A DNA stretch of 64,000 bases from Curtobacterium pusillum (lineage in GTDB: Bacteria > Actinomycetota > Actinomycetes > Actinomycetales > Microbacteriaceae). Under the pieces are notes generated by a model. It saw only the letters and a program-made list of their open reading frames with translations. It was not told the DNA's origin and searched no databases. Positions within the stretch are counted from its first letter, which is position 1. The number at the start of each line of letters is the position of its first letter. The position numbers and the translations under genes were made by a program. This document shows positions 42,146 through 51,631 of this stretch, piece by piece. The stretch spans positions 593,168 to 657,167 of the forward strand of contig NZ_VDZH01000003.1 of assembly GCF_007673235.1 (NCBI RefSeq). Direction: 5' to 3'.

Positions 42146-42628
42146 TCAGTTCGACGCCACGACGAGCGCGACGGTGAACAGGACGAACGCGACCGCAGCA
42201 GCGCTCGACCGGAGGACGTCGATCCGCTCCCACCGCCGCACGACGTCCTTCCAGTCCGCGGGAGGGTTCGCCGGGTCCCAGTCGTTCACGCCGATGTTGA
42301 TCGGCACGGTCCCGAGGAACGACGCGAGGACGAACACCACCAACGCGGTCATCGCGGCGATGCGCCACCCGAGGCCGTCGCCCGCGCCGGCCGTCACGAG
42401 GACGGCGACGGACGCGAGCACTGCCGGCACCATCACGATCGGCACCACGACCTTGAGGGACCGCACCAACGCGATGCGCGTGCGCACGTGGGCGTCGTCG
42501 GGCAGGGCGGCGATCGCCGGTTGCACGCCCCAGCGGACGATGAACTCCTCGCCGGCGAGCACGCCGACGAGGACGAGTTGGACCACCAGGAGGACGTTCA
42601 CGAGGCCACCTTCGTCCGAGCCACTCAC
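42146..42628 (-). CDS. DUF1772-like membrane protein
   Basis: 160 residues with four hydrophobic segments: LVNVLLVVQLVLVGVLAGEE, VVPIVMVPAVLASVAVLVT, IAAMTALVVFVLASFLGTV and SAAAVAFVLFTVALVVAS. Charged and conserved-looking VPINIGVNDWD and DVVRRWERIDVLRSS follow the pattern of DUF1772/anthrone-oxygenase-like proteins. Function unknown. The GTG at 42628 is the longest start; the GTG at 42601 has AAGGTGG just upstream and may be the true one. Confidence 0.75.
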   Translation of the reverse strand: MSGSDEGGLVNVLLVVQLVLVGVLAGEEFIVRWGVQPAIAALPDDAHVRTRIALVRSLKVVVPIVMVPAVLASVAVLVTAGAGDGLGWRIAAMTALVVFVLASFLGTVPINIGVNDWDPANPPADWKDVVRRWERIDVLRSSAAAVAFVLFTVALVVASN

Positions 42629-42674
42629 ACCGCGCTGACGCGACGCTGACGCAGACCGGCCCCGACCTCCGAGG

Positions 42675-44009
42675 TCACCGGGCCAGCGCGTGCTCGATCC
42701 AGCCGCGGCGGTGCGCCCGCACCCCGAGCGTCACCGCCCGGACACCGATGTACCCGAGCGCGAACACGGCCCACAGCCCCGCGAGGGTCCCACCCGCCCA
42801 CCAGAGCAGCGGCAGGTACACGACGAGGTTCACACCACCCGCGATCGCGAGGTACCGTGCGTCCCCGGCGCCGATCAGCACGCCGTCGAGCACGAAGACG
42901 TACCCGGCGATCGGCATCCCGACGGCGATGAGCACGAGCACTGCGGGCAGAGCGTCCCGCACGGCGGACGAGTCCGAGAACACCGGCGCGAGTACCCCGC
43001 TGACGGCGAGGGTGAGCACACCGAGCACCGCACCACCGGCGATCCCGAGCAGGACGAGCCGCCGGGTGACCAACCGCACACGCGAGGGGTCCCGCGCGCC
43101 GAGTCCGTGCCCGACGAGCGCCTGTCCGGCGATCGCGAGCGCATCGAGCGCGAACGCCAGGGTCGAGAACACCGTCAGACCCACCTGTGTGGTCGCGAGA
43201 CCGGTCGTCCCGAGCCCCGCCGCGGCGCCGACCGTCGCGAGCATCGCCACGCGCAGTGACGCGGTCCGGAGGAACAGCCAGGCCCCGGACCGGAGCGCCC
43301 GTGCGACACCCGAGGCGCCTGGGCGGAGCGGAGCCCCCGATGCCCGCGCTGCGCGAACAGCGATCCGGACGTAGACGACCGCCATCGCCCACTGCACGAT
43401 GACGGTGCCGGCCGCCGACCCCTCGACGCCCCAGCCGGCGCCGTAGATGAGGAGGGCGTTGAGCAGCCCGTTCGTGACGAATCCGACGGTCGCGACGACG
43501 AGCGGTGTCCTCGTGTCCTGCAGCCCGCGCAGCAGCCCGGTCGACGCGGTCACGACCAGGATCCCGGGGAGTCCGACGAGCGAGACCGTCAGGTACGCGG
43601 TCGCGGCCGCCGAGACGTCGGGCGACGCACCGAACAGGTCGACCAGCGGTCCGGCGAGCGGCCACCCGACGAGCGCGAGGACGACCCCCAGCCCGAGCGC
43701 CAGCCACATCCCGTCGATGCCGGCGTGCACGGCTCCGCGTCGGTCCCCGCCCCCGAGCGCCCGCGCGACGGCCGGGGTCGTCGAGTACGCCAGGAACACG
43801 AGCAGTCCGGTCACGGTCTGCAGCACGGCGCCCGCGAGCCCGACGGCAGCGAGCGGCGTCGCACCGAGGTGTCCGACGAGAGCGGTGTCGGTCAGCAGGA
43901 ACAACGGCTCGACGACGAGTGCGCCGAGCGCCGGTACAGCCAGGCGGACGATGTCGCGGTCGACGGCGCGCCGCTCGGTGGTCGCTGCGGGTCGCGTCGG
44001 TCCGGGCAC
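42675..44009 (-). CDS. MATE family efflux transporter (DinF-like)
   Basis: 444 residues, 12 membrane spans in two homologous halves. Seen: LAVPALGALVVEPLFLLTDTALVGHLG, STGLLRGLQDTRTPLVVATVGF, FALDALAIAGQALVGHGLGA and VFVLDGVLIGAGDARYLAIAG; these match the DinF branch of MATE cation/drug antiporters. It should export small compounds in exchange for protons or sodium. The GTG at 44009 has CAGAAT 6 nt upstream; an Arg/Pro-rich stretch further up is not part of the protein. Confidence 0.92.
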   Translation of the reverse strand: MPGPTRPAATTERRAVDRDIVRLAVPALGALVVEPLFLLTDTALVGHLGATPLAAVGLAGAVLQTVTGLLVFLAYSTTPAVARALGGGDRRGAVHAGIDGMWLALGLGVVLALVGWPLAGPLVDLFGASPDVSAAATAYLTVSLVGLPGILVVTASTGLLRGLQDTRTPLVVATVGFVTNGLLNALLIYGAGWGVEGSAAGTVIVQWAMAVVYVRIAVRAARASGAPLRPGASGVARALRSGAWLFLRTASLRVAMLATVGAAAGLGTTGLATTQVGLTVFSTLAFALDALAIAGQALVGHGLGARDPSRVRLVTRRLVLLGIAGGAVLGVLTLAVSGVLAPVFSDSSAVRDALPAVLVLIAVGMPIAGYVFVLDGVLIGAGDARYLAIAGGVNLVVYLPLLWWAGGTLAGLWAVFALGYIGVRAVTLGVRAHRRGWIEHALAR

Positions 44010-44129
44010 CGACCCATTCTGGCCGTGCTGCGGACCGTGCGCGGCACGCGATGTGGGACCGACCACCCCGCTGGCCGCGGGGGCGGGGCGGAGCCGACCC
44101 GCGCCTCCAGGCCGGGATACGCTCCGGAC

Positions 44130-44792
44130 GTGGACATCGCCGCACTGGTTCCGGGAGCGATCGGCATCGCGCTCAGTCCCCTGCCGGTGGCGTCGGTCGT
44201 GTTCCTGCTCGGGCACCGGCGCGGCTACGGCTCGGCCGTCGCGTGTGCCGCGGGTTGGATGGCGGCGGTGGCGGTCGCCCTCGTCGTCGCGGTGTCCGTG
44301 GGCGAGCAGCTCCCGGCGCCGACGGACGACGGCCCACCGGTGCAGGCGCTGGTCGCGCTCGTCGCCTCGGTGGTGCTCCTCGCGCTCGCCGCGTGGCAGT
44401 GGGTGCGCCGCCGTCTGCCGGACGGCTCGCCGGCGAGCACGCGGTGGGCCGATGCGATGGAGGCACTCGGTCCAGGGCGCGCCTTCGGACTCGGGGCGCT
44501 CTTGTTCGTCAGCCCGAAGTCGGTCGTCCTGGCGTTCGCGGCCGGCGTGACGCTCGGCGATGCGGACCCGCAGGCCGCCCTGACGGTCGTCGTCGGAGCG
44601 GTGTTCGTGCTCGCGTCCGGCGTCGTCGTGCTGCTGCCGGTCGTTCTCGCCGTCGCGCTCGGACCGCGGGCCGAGCGGCCGCTCGAGGCCATGCGCTCGT
44701 GGATCGCGCGGTGGGGTGTGCACGCCCTCGTCGTGGTCCTGGTCGTCCTCGGGGTCGTGCAACTCGTCATCGGGCTGACCGGGCTGCGCTGA
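44130..44792 (+). CDS. GAP family membrane protein (LysE-like)
   Basis: 220 residues with six hydrophobic spans. It begins VDIAALVPGAIGIALSPLPVAS and has GLGALLFVSPKSVVLAFAAGVT, the repeated inverted-topology pattern of the GAP/Sap family (related to LysE exporters and mycobacterial Gap proteins for glycopeptidolipid or sulfolipid transport). Substrate unknown. The GTG at 44130 lies 6 nt after TACGCT, so it is probably leaderless; a dispersed CGCGCCTCCAGGCC motif stands just upstream (44099-44112). Confidence 0.83.
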   Translation: MDIAALVPGAIGIALSPLPVASVVFLLGHRRGYGSAVACAAGWMAAVAVALVVAVSVGEQLPAPTDDGPPVQALVALVASVVLLALAAWQWVRRRLPDGSPASTRWADAMEALGPGRAFGLGALLFVSPKSVVLAFAAGVTLGDADPQAALTVVVGAVFVLASGVVVLLPVVLAVALGPRAERPLEAMRSWIARWGVHALVVVLVVLGVVQLVIGLTGLR

Positions 44793-44852
44793 GCGCGGGC
44801 CTGGAGGCGCGACCCACCTCGACACGTCGGGTGCCGGGACGAGACGGCCGGG

Positions 44853-46190
44853 TCAGTCGTGGCGTGGATCCGCCGGGATGCCGCCGGTCGCCGCGTGCGC
44901 GGCGTCGGACGCCGTCGGCGTCGGCTCGTCGGTGCCGCGCGCCCGGCCGACGAGGTCCATCAGGTGGTAGACCACGATCGCCGCGACGGTGCCGAGGATG
45001 ATGCCCCCGAAGCTCGCCGCACCGAACGAGAACGTGAAGTCCGCGATCCCGATGATGAGCGCGATGCCCGCGGTGAGCTGGTTCTTCGGCTTCGAGAAGT
45101 CGACCCGGTTCTCGACCCAGATCCGGATGCCGATGACGCCGATGAGGCCGTAGAGCGCGGTGGTCGCGCCGCCGAGGACCCCTGGCGGGACGGAGGAGAT
45201 GACCGCGCCGATCTTCGGGGAGAGCCCGAGCAGCACGGCGACGATCGCCGCCACCCAGTACGCCGCCGTGGAGAACACCCGGGTGGCCGCCATCACGCCG
45301 ATGTTCTCGCCGTAGGTGGTGGTCGCCGAACCGCCGCCGAGGCCGGCGAGCACGGTGGAGACGCCGTCCGCGAAGAGCGCCCGGCCGGTGAGCGGGGTGA
45401 GGTCGCGCCCGGTGAGCTGCCCGACGCCCTTCACGTGGCCGACGTTCTCGGCGACGAGCGCGAGGACGACCGGTACGAACGCCAGGTAGATCGCGAGCTG
45501 TGACGGGTCGAACGCGGGGGCCGTGAACTCCGGCAGCCCGATCCACGCTGCCTTGTCGACGGCGGTGAACGAGACCTCGCCGCCGATGAGGGCCGCGACG
45601 TACCCGACCACCACGCCGATCACGATGGACAGCCGCCCGACGAGGCCCTTGAAGAGGACCGTCACGAGGATGATCGCACCGAGGGTGATGAGGGCGACGA
45701 CCGGCGCCTTCGTGAAGTTGTCGCGCGCAGCCGGCGCGAGGTTGAACCCGATGAGCGCAACGATCGCCCCGGACACCACGGGCGGCATGAGCCGATCGAT
45801 CCACCCGGCGCCGGCCAGGTGCACGACGGCACCGACGATGGCGAGTAGAGCGCCGACCACGATGATCCCGGAGAGCGCGAGCGGGATGCCGCCGATCTTC
45901 GTCGCGGCGGCGATCGGCGCGATGAAGGCGAACGACGAGCCGAGGTAGCTCGGCAGGCGGTTGCCGGTGATGAGCAGGAACAGGATCGTCCCGATGCCGC
46001 TGAAGAGCAGCGTCGTCGACGGCGGGAACCCGGTCAGCAGTGGGACGAGGAACGTCGCCCCGAACATCGCGACCACGTGCTGCACGCCCAGGCCGATCGT
46101 CCGGCCCCACGTGAGGCGCTCGTCCGGCGCGACGATCGTCGTCGCGGAGACGGTCGCGCCGTCCCCGTGCAGCTTCCACGGAAGTCCCAT
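44853..46190 (-). CDS. NCS2 family uracil/xanthine permease
   Basis: 445 residues, about 14 spans. Seen: LGVQHVVAMFGATFLVPLLTG, GSSFAFIAPI, VALALVAENVGHVKGV, and GLGGGSATTTYGENIGVMAATRV, the diagnostic NCS2 signature with the substrate-binding Glu. The pattern fits the uracil permease (UraA) side. It imports a nucleobase with protons. The ATG at 46190 is 6 nt after TACGGT. A Thr/Pro/Ala-rich tail of about 30 residues follows the last span. Confidence 0.93.
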   Translation of the reverse strand: MGLPWKLHGDGATVSATTIVAPDERLTWGRTIGLGVQHVVAMFGATFLVPLLTGFPPSTTLLFSGIGTILFLLITGNRLPSYLGSSFAFIAPIAAATKIGGIPLALSGIIVVGALLAIVGAVVHLAGAGWIDRLMPPVVSGAIVALIGFNLAPAARDNFTKAPVVALITLGAIILVTVLFKGLVGRLSIVIGVVVGYVAALIGGEVSFTAVDKAAWIGLPEFTAPAFDPSQLAIYLAFVPVVLALVAENVGHVKGVGQLTGRDLTPLTGRALFADGVSTVLAGLGGGSATTTYGENIGVMAATRVFSTAAYWVAAIVAVLLGLSPKIGAVISSVPPGVLGGATTALYGLIGVIGIRIWVENRVDFSKPKNQLTAGIALIIGIADFTFSFGAASFGGIILGTVAAIVVYHLMDLVGRARGTDEPTPTASDAAHAATGGIPADPRHD

Positions 46191-46290
46191 GCGACGACCG
46201 TACCGGCAGGTCTCCACCGGTGACGGCACCACGGGTGCGCACGACTGAACACCATGTATAAGGTGTGTGAAGTACCAGCAAAGGAGTCCC

Positions 46291-47712
46291 ATGTCGCAGC
46301 CCCGCCTCGTGGCCGTCGGCCGTCGAGCGATGGCGACCGTCGCCGTCGCAGCGGTCGCGCTCTCGCCCGTGATCGTGGCCACCACGGCCGATGCGGCGCC
46401 CGATCGGCCGGCAGCAGCCTCGGACCGGACGCCGACGTCCGACTTCACCGTCGGCGTGCGTTCGATCGACCACGGGCTGGGGATCGTCACGCTCGCCGGG
46501 ACCGGGCCGGTCGGCGGCAGCATCGGCATCGCGGGCGACGTCGTCGCGCCCGAGTGGACCGACGCCGGCCCTGACGGCACGTGGTCGGCGTCGGTGCGGG
46601 TCCGGTCCGGGGAACGGGTCATCCGCGTGACCTCGCAGGTCACGGATCAGTCGATCGACGTCCCGGTGGACGTGCTCTACCTCCAGCCGCCCGGGATGCT
46701 GGCCACGGTCGACGGCATCGGTCGGAAGATCGAACTCGACGGGACCGGCTACCCGGATGCGCACTTCGTCATCAAGGACAACGGGACGACCGTCGGCGAG
46801 ACCGACGCGGATCACGACGGTGCCTGGTCGTTCACCCTGCGCGGGCTCGCGTTCGGTGAGCACCACATCGAGGCCTGGCAGTACTTCGACGGCACGCACA
46901 ACGGCGGGGCGGACGACGTCTACACGATCTCGGGCGCCGCGGTGGTCCAGGAGACGACCGCCTCGCGTGAGACCGAACGGGTGTCGCTCGCGGGCCGGGC
47001 GCCCGCCGGTGCGACGCTCCGGTTCTCCGATGCCGACGGCCCGGTGCTCGACGCCGACGGGAAGCCGCTGACGGTCCGGGCCTCGGCAGACACGACCTGG
47101 TCGGCGGAACTGCCCATCCCCGAGGCCGCGCGCTTCTACTCGGTCACCGTGACCACCTTCGACGGTGCGACCGAACTCGGCACGACGGAGGCTCGAGTCA
47201 CCGTGCCGATGGCGCTCACCGGCACGGCGGAAGAGCTCGCCGACGGCTCCGTGCGGCTCGCCGGCAGGGGCGAGGTCGGCGGCGTGGTCGCCCTCGAGAC
47301 CGAGAGCGGCACTCCGGTCGAGAGCGCCGACGGGCAGCCGCTCGCCACCACGATCGGGCGCAGCTGGGAACTCGTCGTCCCGCGTGCGGTGCTCCCGGAC
47401 GACGTCGTGGTCGCACGGCAGCGTGTCAACGGAGTCGAGCAGGGCGCTCTCCGCCTGATCCTGCCGAAGCTCCCCGTCCGACCGGCACCGAAGCCGGACC
47501 CGGGCGCGGGTCCCGGGGTGTCCACGGGCAACCACCCAGCCGCGCAGCAGGCCGCCGCGGGCCCGATCACCGTCGGGTCGGCGAAGCATCTCGCGTACAC
47601 GGGTGACGACCCCACCATGCCGCTCAGCATCGCCGGCGCGTTGCTGGCGCTGGGGCTCGGCGGGCTCGCCGGCGCTCGACTCCTGCGCCGGCGTGGCGTC
47701 CATCGCGGCTGA
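46291..47712 (+). CDS. secreted surface protein with LAYTG sorting signal
   Basis: 473 residues. Signal peptide (AMATVAVAAVALSPVIVATT, cleavage near ADA at about residue 35), then a string of beta-rich, Ig/bacterial-adhesin-like repeats of about 90 residues (each with a ...LAGTGPVGGSIGIAG-like or ...LAGRAPAGATLRF core), a Pro-rich spacer (PVRPAPKPDPGAGPG) and a C-terminal sorting signal: LAYTG at 434-438, a hydrophobic span and RRR. LAxTG is the motif of class E sortases in actinobacteria; no sortase is in the window. Start ATG at 46291 with AAAGGAG, and a TATAAG -10 at 46257. Confidence 0.85.
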   Translation: MSQPRLVAVGRRAMATVAVAAVALSPVIVATTADAAPDRPAAASDRTPTSDFTVGVRSIDHGLGIVTLAGTGPVGGSIGIAGDVVAPEWTDAGPDGTWSASVRVRSGERVIRVTSQVTDQSIDVPVDVLYLQPPGMLATVDGIGRKIELDGTGYPDAHFVIKDNGTTVGETDADHDGAWSFTLRGLAFGEHHIEAWQYFDGTHNGGADDVYTISGAAVVQETTASRETERVSLAGRAPAGATLRFSDADGPVLDADGKPLTVRASADTTWSAELPIPEAARFYSVTVTTFDGATELGTTEARVTVPMALTGTAEELADGSVRLAGRGEVGGVVALETESGTPVESADGQPLATTIGRSWELVVPRAVLPDDVVVARQRVNGVEQGALRLILPKLPVRPAPKPDPGAGPGVSTGNHPAAQQAAAGPITVGSAKHLAYTGDDPTMPLSIAGALLALGLGGLAGARLLRRRGVHRG

Positions 47713-47751
47713 CACCGCTCTGACAGGGCGGCGGTGGCTATCGTGGACCGC

Positions 47752-49734
47752 ATGACCGACGTCGCAAGCACCTCCGGGATCCACAACGCTTCTGGGATCA
47801 GCATCGACGAGCTGGACGCAACTGTCCGCCCGCAGGACGACCTGTACCGCCACGTGAACGGCTCGTGGGTCGACGCGACGCCGATCCCCGACGACAAGGC
47901 GCGGTACGGCTCGTTCACGGTGCTGGCCGAGGCCGCCGAGATCGCCGTGCGGGACATCATCGAGCGGTCGCAGCAGGCGGCACCGGGGACCGAGGAGCGC
48001 AAGGTCGGCGACCTCTTCACGTCCTTCACCGACGAGGACCGGTTGGAGGCCCTCGGCACCGCGCCCATAGAGCCGCTCCTCGCCGAGATCGCAGCGATCG
48101 ATTCGACCGAGGACGTGATCCGGATCGTCGGGCGCTTCGAACGGCTCGGTCTGCCGAGCTTCCTGCAGCTCTTCGTCGACAACGACCCGGGCGACCCGGA
48201 GTCGTACGTCGTGTTCCTCGAGCAGTCCGGCCTCGGGCTGCCCGACGAGTCCTACTACCGCGAAGAGCGTTTCGCCGACATCCGCACGAAGTACCGCGAG
48301 TTCGTGGCGGCGATGTTCCCCCTCGCGGGCTTCGAGGACGCCGGCGACCGCACCGAGCACGTCATAGCGCTCGAGACCGCGCTGGCGTCGAAGCACTGGG
48401 ACAACGTCACCACGCGTGACAGCCAGAAGACGTACAACAAGCTGCCGTGGGCCGAGGTCGCGGCGCTCGCCGAGGGCATCGACCTGCAGCTGTGGTGGGA
48501 GGCCATCGACGCCCCCGCCGGTGCCTTCTCGACCGTCGTCGTCCGCGAGCCCTCGTTCGTGACGGGCCTGGCGGAGCTGCTCCGCACCGAGCCGCTGGAC
48601 GTCTGGAAGGACTGGCTCCGCTGGCAGGTGATCCGCGCCTCCGCGGCGTACCTGACCAGTGCGTTCTCGGCGACCAACTTCTCCTTCTACGGCACGGCGC
48701 TGACCGGTGCGCCGAAGCAGTGCGAGCGCTGGAAGCGCGGTGTCTCCCTCGTCGAGGGCGCGATGGGCGAGGCCGTCGGGCGCATCTACGTGCAGGAGCA
48801 CTTCGACGAGACGTCGAAGGCGACGATGGACGTCCTCGTCGCGAACCTCGTCGAGGCGTACCGCCAGAGCATCACGGCGCTCGAGTGGATGACCGACGAG
48901 ACCCGTGCGCGGGCGCTCGACAAGCTCGACAAGTTCACGCCGAAGATCGGCTACCCGGTGCAGTGGCGCGACTACTCGGCGCTCCCGGTGTCGGCCGACG
49001 ACCTCATCGGCAACGTCCGCGCCGTGGCGTCGTTCCAGGTCGACCGCGAACTCGGGAAGATCGGCAAGCCGATCGACCGCGACGAGTGGTTCATGACGCC
49101 GCAGACGATCAACGCGTACTACAACCCCGGCTTCAACGAGATCGTCTTCCCCGCGGCGATCCTGCAGTTCCCGTTCTTCGACGCCGGACGTGACGCCGCC
49201 GCGAACTACGGTGCGATCGGGGCCGTCATCGGTCACGAGATCGGCCACGGCTTCGACGACCAGGGCTCGCAGTACGACGGTGACGGCCGACTGCAGGACT
49301 GGTGGACCGAGGCCGACCGCACCGCGTTCGAGGAGCGCACGAAGGCCCTCATCGCGCAGTACGACGCGCTCGTCCCGACCGAGGTCCCGGACGGTCACGT
49401 CAACGGGGCCCTGACGATCGGCGAGAACATCGGTGACCTGGGCGGCCTGTCGATCGCGTGGAAGGCGTACCTGCTCTCCCTCGACGGCCAGGAGCCGCCG
49501 GTGGTGGACGGGCTGACCGGCGCCGAGCGGTTCTTCCTCAGCTGGGCCCAGGCCTGGCGGATGGCGATCCGTCCGGAGGAGGCAGCTCGGCTCCTGAGCA
49601 TCGACCCGCACTCGCCGAACGAGTTCCGCTGCAACCAGGTCGTCCGCAACATCGACGTCTGGTACGACACCTTCGGCGTGACCGAGCGGGACGCGATGTA
49701 CCTCGACCCGGCCGAGCGCGTCTCGATCTGGTGA
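47752..49734 (+). CDS. M13 family zinc metallopeptidase (PepO/neprilysin-like)
   Basis: 660 residues, near the family length. N-terminal DDLYRHVNGSWVDATPIPDDKARYG, then the long helical domain, ATNFSFYGTALTG, NAYYNPGFNEIVFPAAILQ and the zinc site H495-E-I-G-H499 with Glu558 in GENIGD. The C-terminal SPNEFRCNQVVRNID is also characteristic. No signal peptide: it degrades peptides, probably in the cytosol, as in PepO. ATG at 47752 is 7 nt after TATCGT. Confidence 0.95.
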   Translation: MTDVASTSGIHNASGISIDELDATVRPQDDLYRHVNGSWVDATPIPDDKARYGSFTVLAEAAEIAVRDIIERSQQAAPGTEERKVGDLFTSFTDEDRLEALGTAPIEPLLAEIAAIDSTEDVIRIVGRFERLGLPSFLQLFVDNDPGDPESYVVFLEQSGLGLPDESYYREERFADIRTKYREFVAAMFPLAGFEDAGDRTEHVIALETALASKHWDNVTTRDSQKTYNKLPWAEVAALAEGIDLQLWWEAIDAPAGAFSTVVVREPSFVTGLAELLRTEPLDVWKDWLRWQVIRASAAYLTSAFSATNFSFYGTALTGAPKQCERWKRGVSLVEGAMGEAVGRIYVQEHFDETSKATMDVLVANLVEAYRQSITALEWMTDETRARALDKLDKFTPKIGYPVQWRDYSALPVSADDLIGNVRAVASFQVDRELGKIGKPIDRDEWFMTPQTINAYYNPGFNEIVFPAAILQFPFFDAGRDAAANYGAIGAVIGHEIGHGFDDQGSQYDGDGRLQDWWTEADRTAFEERTKALIAQYDALVPTEVPDGHVNGALTIGENIGDLGGLSIAWKAYLLSLDGQEPPVVDGLTGAERFFLSWAQAWRMAIRPEEAARLLSIDPHSPNEFRCNQVVRNIDVWYDTFGVTERDAMYLDPAERVSIW

Positions 49735-50687
49735 TGGCCGAGCCGGACGCGGCTCCGTCGTCGGAGCCGGGAGCGGCTCGACGGTCGCGTCGACGACAGG
49801 ACGTCGGCGGTGCCGACGGCCGTGCGCGCGGTCGGCACCGCGGCGGCGCCGACGAGCGCTTCGCGGCCACCCTGGAGGCACTGGGCGCGATCGCGCGCGA
49901 CGGTGCCTCGGTCAGCGCGTCGGTCATCGACACCTCGACCGGGAAGTCCCTGCTGGCGGTGGACGACACGCTCGTCCACCCGGTGGCGAGCCTCGGTCGT
50001 GTGCTGCTGCTGGTCGAGGTCGCGGCGCGACTCGAGGACGGTGGGCTGCACGGCGACCGGCTGCAGCGGATGGCGCGCGACACCGCGACGGGTGCCGGAC
50101 TGTGGCAGTTCCTGCAGGAGCCGACGATGCAGGTGCCCGACCTCGCGACCCTGGTCGGTGCGAACGCCGACGCGTGGGCGATGAACGCGCTGCTGTCGAC
50201 GGTCGGGATCGACGCCGTCCGCGAGCGTGCGGAGTCGCTCGGGATCGAGCGCACGGCCCTCATCGACCGGGTGCGGGACCGCCGCGGGCCAGACGACGCC
50301 CCGGACGCGTCGGTCGCGCCGACGGGGGAGCTCGCCTGGCTGATGCGGGGGCTGGCCCTCGGCGAGGTCGTCGACGAAGCGGTGTCGAACCGGGTGCTCG
50401 GGTGGCTGTCGCTCGCGAGCGACCTCAGTCTCGTCGCCGGCTCGTTCGGGCTCGACCCGCTCGCGCACCGGGCGCTCGACCACGGGCTCCAGGTGGTGTC
50501 CGTGACGGGATCGAGCACGGGTGTCCGGGCCGAGGCCGGGATCCTCCGCGGTCCCGGATCGTCCGTGAGCTACGCCGTGACCGTCACGTTCGACGACGCC
50601 TCGCTGCAGCGGCGGCTCGCGGTGGTCGAGGCGATGCGGACCCTGGGCACTGAGGTGCTCGAGGTCGTGCACGAGCCAGCCGTGTAG
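49734..50687 (+). CDS. class A beta-lactamase-like serine hydrolase, probably inactive
   Basis: 317 residues. An Arg/Ala-rich head of about 45 residues precedes a class A-like fold: VSASVIDTSTGKSLLAVDD, VHPVASLGRVLLLVEVAARL at the place of the SxxK helix, a domain with TATGAGLWQFL, and VVSVTGSSTGVRAEAGIL at the place of KTG. The catalytic Lys of SxxK is Arg (SLGR) and the KTG Lys is Ser, so beta-lactam hydrolysis is unlikely. It may bind cell-wall peptides or be a relic. The ATG overlaps the peptidase stop (TGATG). Confidence 0.8.
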   Translation: MAEPDAAPSSEPGAARRSRRRQDVGGADGRARGRHRGGADERFAATLEALGAIARDGASVSASVIDTSTGKSLLAVDDTLVHPVASLGRVLLLVEVAARLEDGGLHGDRLQRMARDTATGAGLWQFLQEPTMQVPDLATLVGANADAWAMNALLSTVGIDAVRERAESLGIERTALIDRVRDRRGPDDAPDASVAPTGELAWLMRGLALGEVVDEAVSNRVLGWLSLASDLSLVAGSFGLDPLAHRALDHGLQVVSVTGSSTGVRAEAGILRGPGSSVSYAVTVTFDDASLQRRLAVVEAMRTLGTEVLEVVHEPAV

Positions 50688-50706
50688 CGCGACTGTCCCG
50701 TGGCGG

Positions 50707-51549
50707 TCAGCGCTGGAGTCGCGTACCGATGAGGGAGCCGACCCAGGTGTCGAAGCGCGACCGGAGCAGTCGACCGTCGATCTCCGGCCGCCCGATGCCG
50801 GCGTAGTTCGGCGCCCAGGTCTCCAGGTAGGCGTCCGCCCGCGCCGCGGCGATGACGTCCCAGGCGCGTACGTCGCGCACACGCTGACCCGTCGCGCCCT
50901 CGTAGACGGCGAGGAACCGGTCGGCCGCCGCGGTCGACCCGAGGAGGACGAGGTCCTGCCGGCACCAGGCGATGTCCACGCCGCGCGGAGCGGACATCGC
51001 GCCCGACCAGTCGACGATCCCCGTCAGCCGCTCGCCCTCCCACAGGGCGTTGCCGCTCCAGAAGTCGCCGTGCGTGAGGACCCGGTCGAGGTCGACCTCG
51101 CGCCAGGCCTCGTGCGCGCTCGTGGCGAGGCGTCCGGCACGGCGCGTGGGCTGTCGGGACTCGTCGGGCAGGTCGACCGGGTCGAGTCGGTGGATCTCCG
51201 CCAGCGCGCGGCCCATCTGCTCGCCGATCACCACGGGGTCGAGACCAGGCGCCGGTGGACCACCGGGTACCGCGTCGGTCACGATCACCGGGTGACCCTG
51301 TGCCTCGCCGTGCGCCAGGAGCCGTGGGACGAGCGTGCCGAGGGGGCCGAGCCGTCGCAGGACCTCGCGTTCCCGCACGACCGCGTCGTCGCCGCGGGGG
51401 AACATCCGGACCACCACCCGGGCGTCGCTGTCGACGGCCATGAGGGTGCGGGCGTGCTGGCCGCCGGTGAGTTCGCGGTCGAGGGTCAGCGGCCGGCCGA
51501 GCAGGTCCGCCGCCCCGGCGACGATGACCGGTGAGGTGAGCTGGTCCAC
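50707..51549 (-). CDS. aminoglycoside phosphotransferase (APH)-family kinase
   Basis: 280 residues. N-lobe with ARVVVRMFPRGDD (Lys-equivalent region) and REREVLRRLG; hinge VIVTDAVPGGPP; catalytic loop LTHGDFWSGNALW (HGDxxxxN) and the Asp motif GIVDWSGA. The family phosphorylates aminoglycosides, choline, homoserine or similar small alcohols; nothing points to resistance in particular. GTG at 51549 is 7 nt after TACGCT on the minus strand. The 20-nt gap to the pseudo-beta-lactamase leaves no room for a terminator. Confidence 0.87.
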   Translation of the reverse strand: MDQLTSPVIVAGAADLLGRPLTLDRELTGGQHARTLMAVDSDARVVVRMFPRGDDAVVREREVLRRLGPLGTLVPRLLAHGEAQGHPVIVTDAVPGGPPAPGLDPVVIGEQMGRALAEIHRLDPVDLPDESRQPTRRAGRLATSAHEAWREVDLDRVLTHGDFWSGNALWEGERLTGIVDWSGAMSAPRGVDIAWCRQDLVLLGSTAAADRFLAVYEGATGQRVRDVRAWDVIAAARADAYLETWAPNYAGIGRPEIDGRLLRSRFDTWVGSLIGTRLQR

Positions 51550-51631
51550 GGCGACGAGCGTACTGTCGCGGCCTTCGACGAGGGGACGAGGGCGTTCCCG
51601 GTGGCCGAGCCGGACGGCGTGTCCAGAGTCC

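Noticed and set aside
44767-49881. A very long open frame on the minus strand (about 1,700 codons), opposite the NCS2, surface protein and M13 genes
   Set aside because: It is an antisense shadow caused by GC-rich codon bias: its sequence is Arg/Asp/His/Val-rich without recognisable domains, while the real genes on both strands have full family motifs.
49734-51549. Antibiotic resistance genes (beta-lactamase and aminoglycoside phosphotransferase)
   Set aside because: The first lacks the catalytic Lys residues and the second carries only family-level motifs shared by many small-molecule kinases, so a resistance claim is unsupported.
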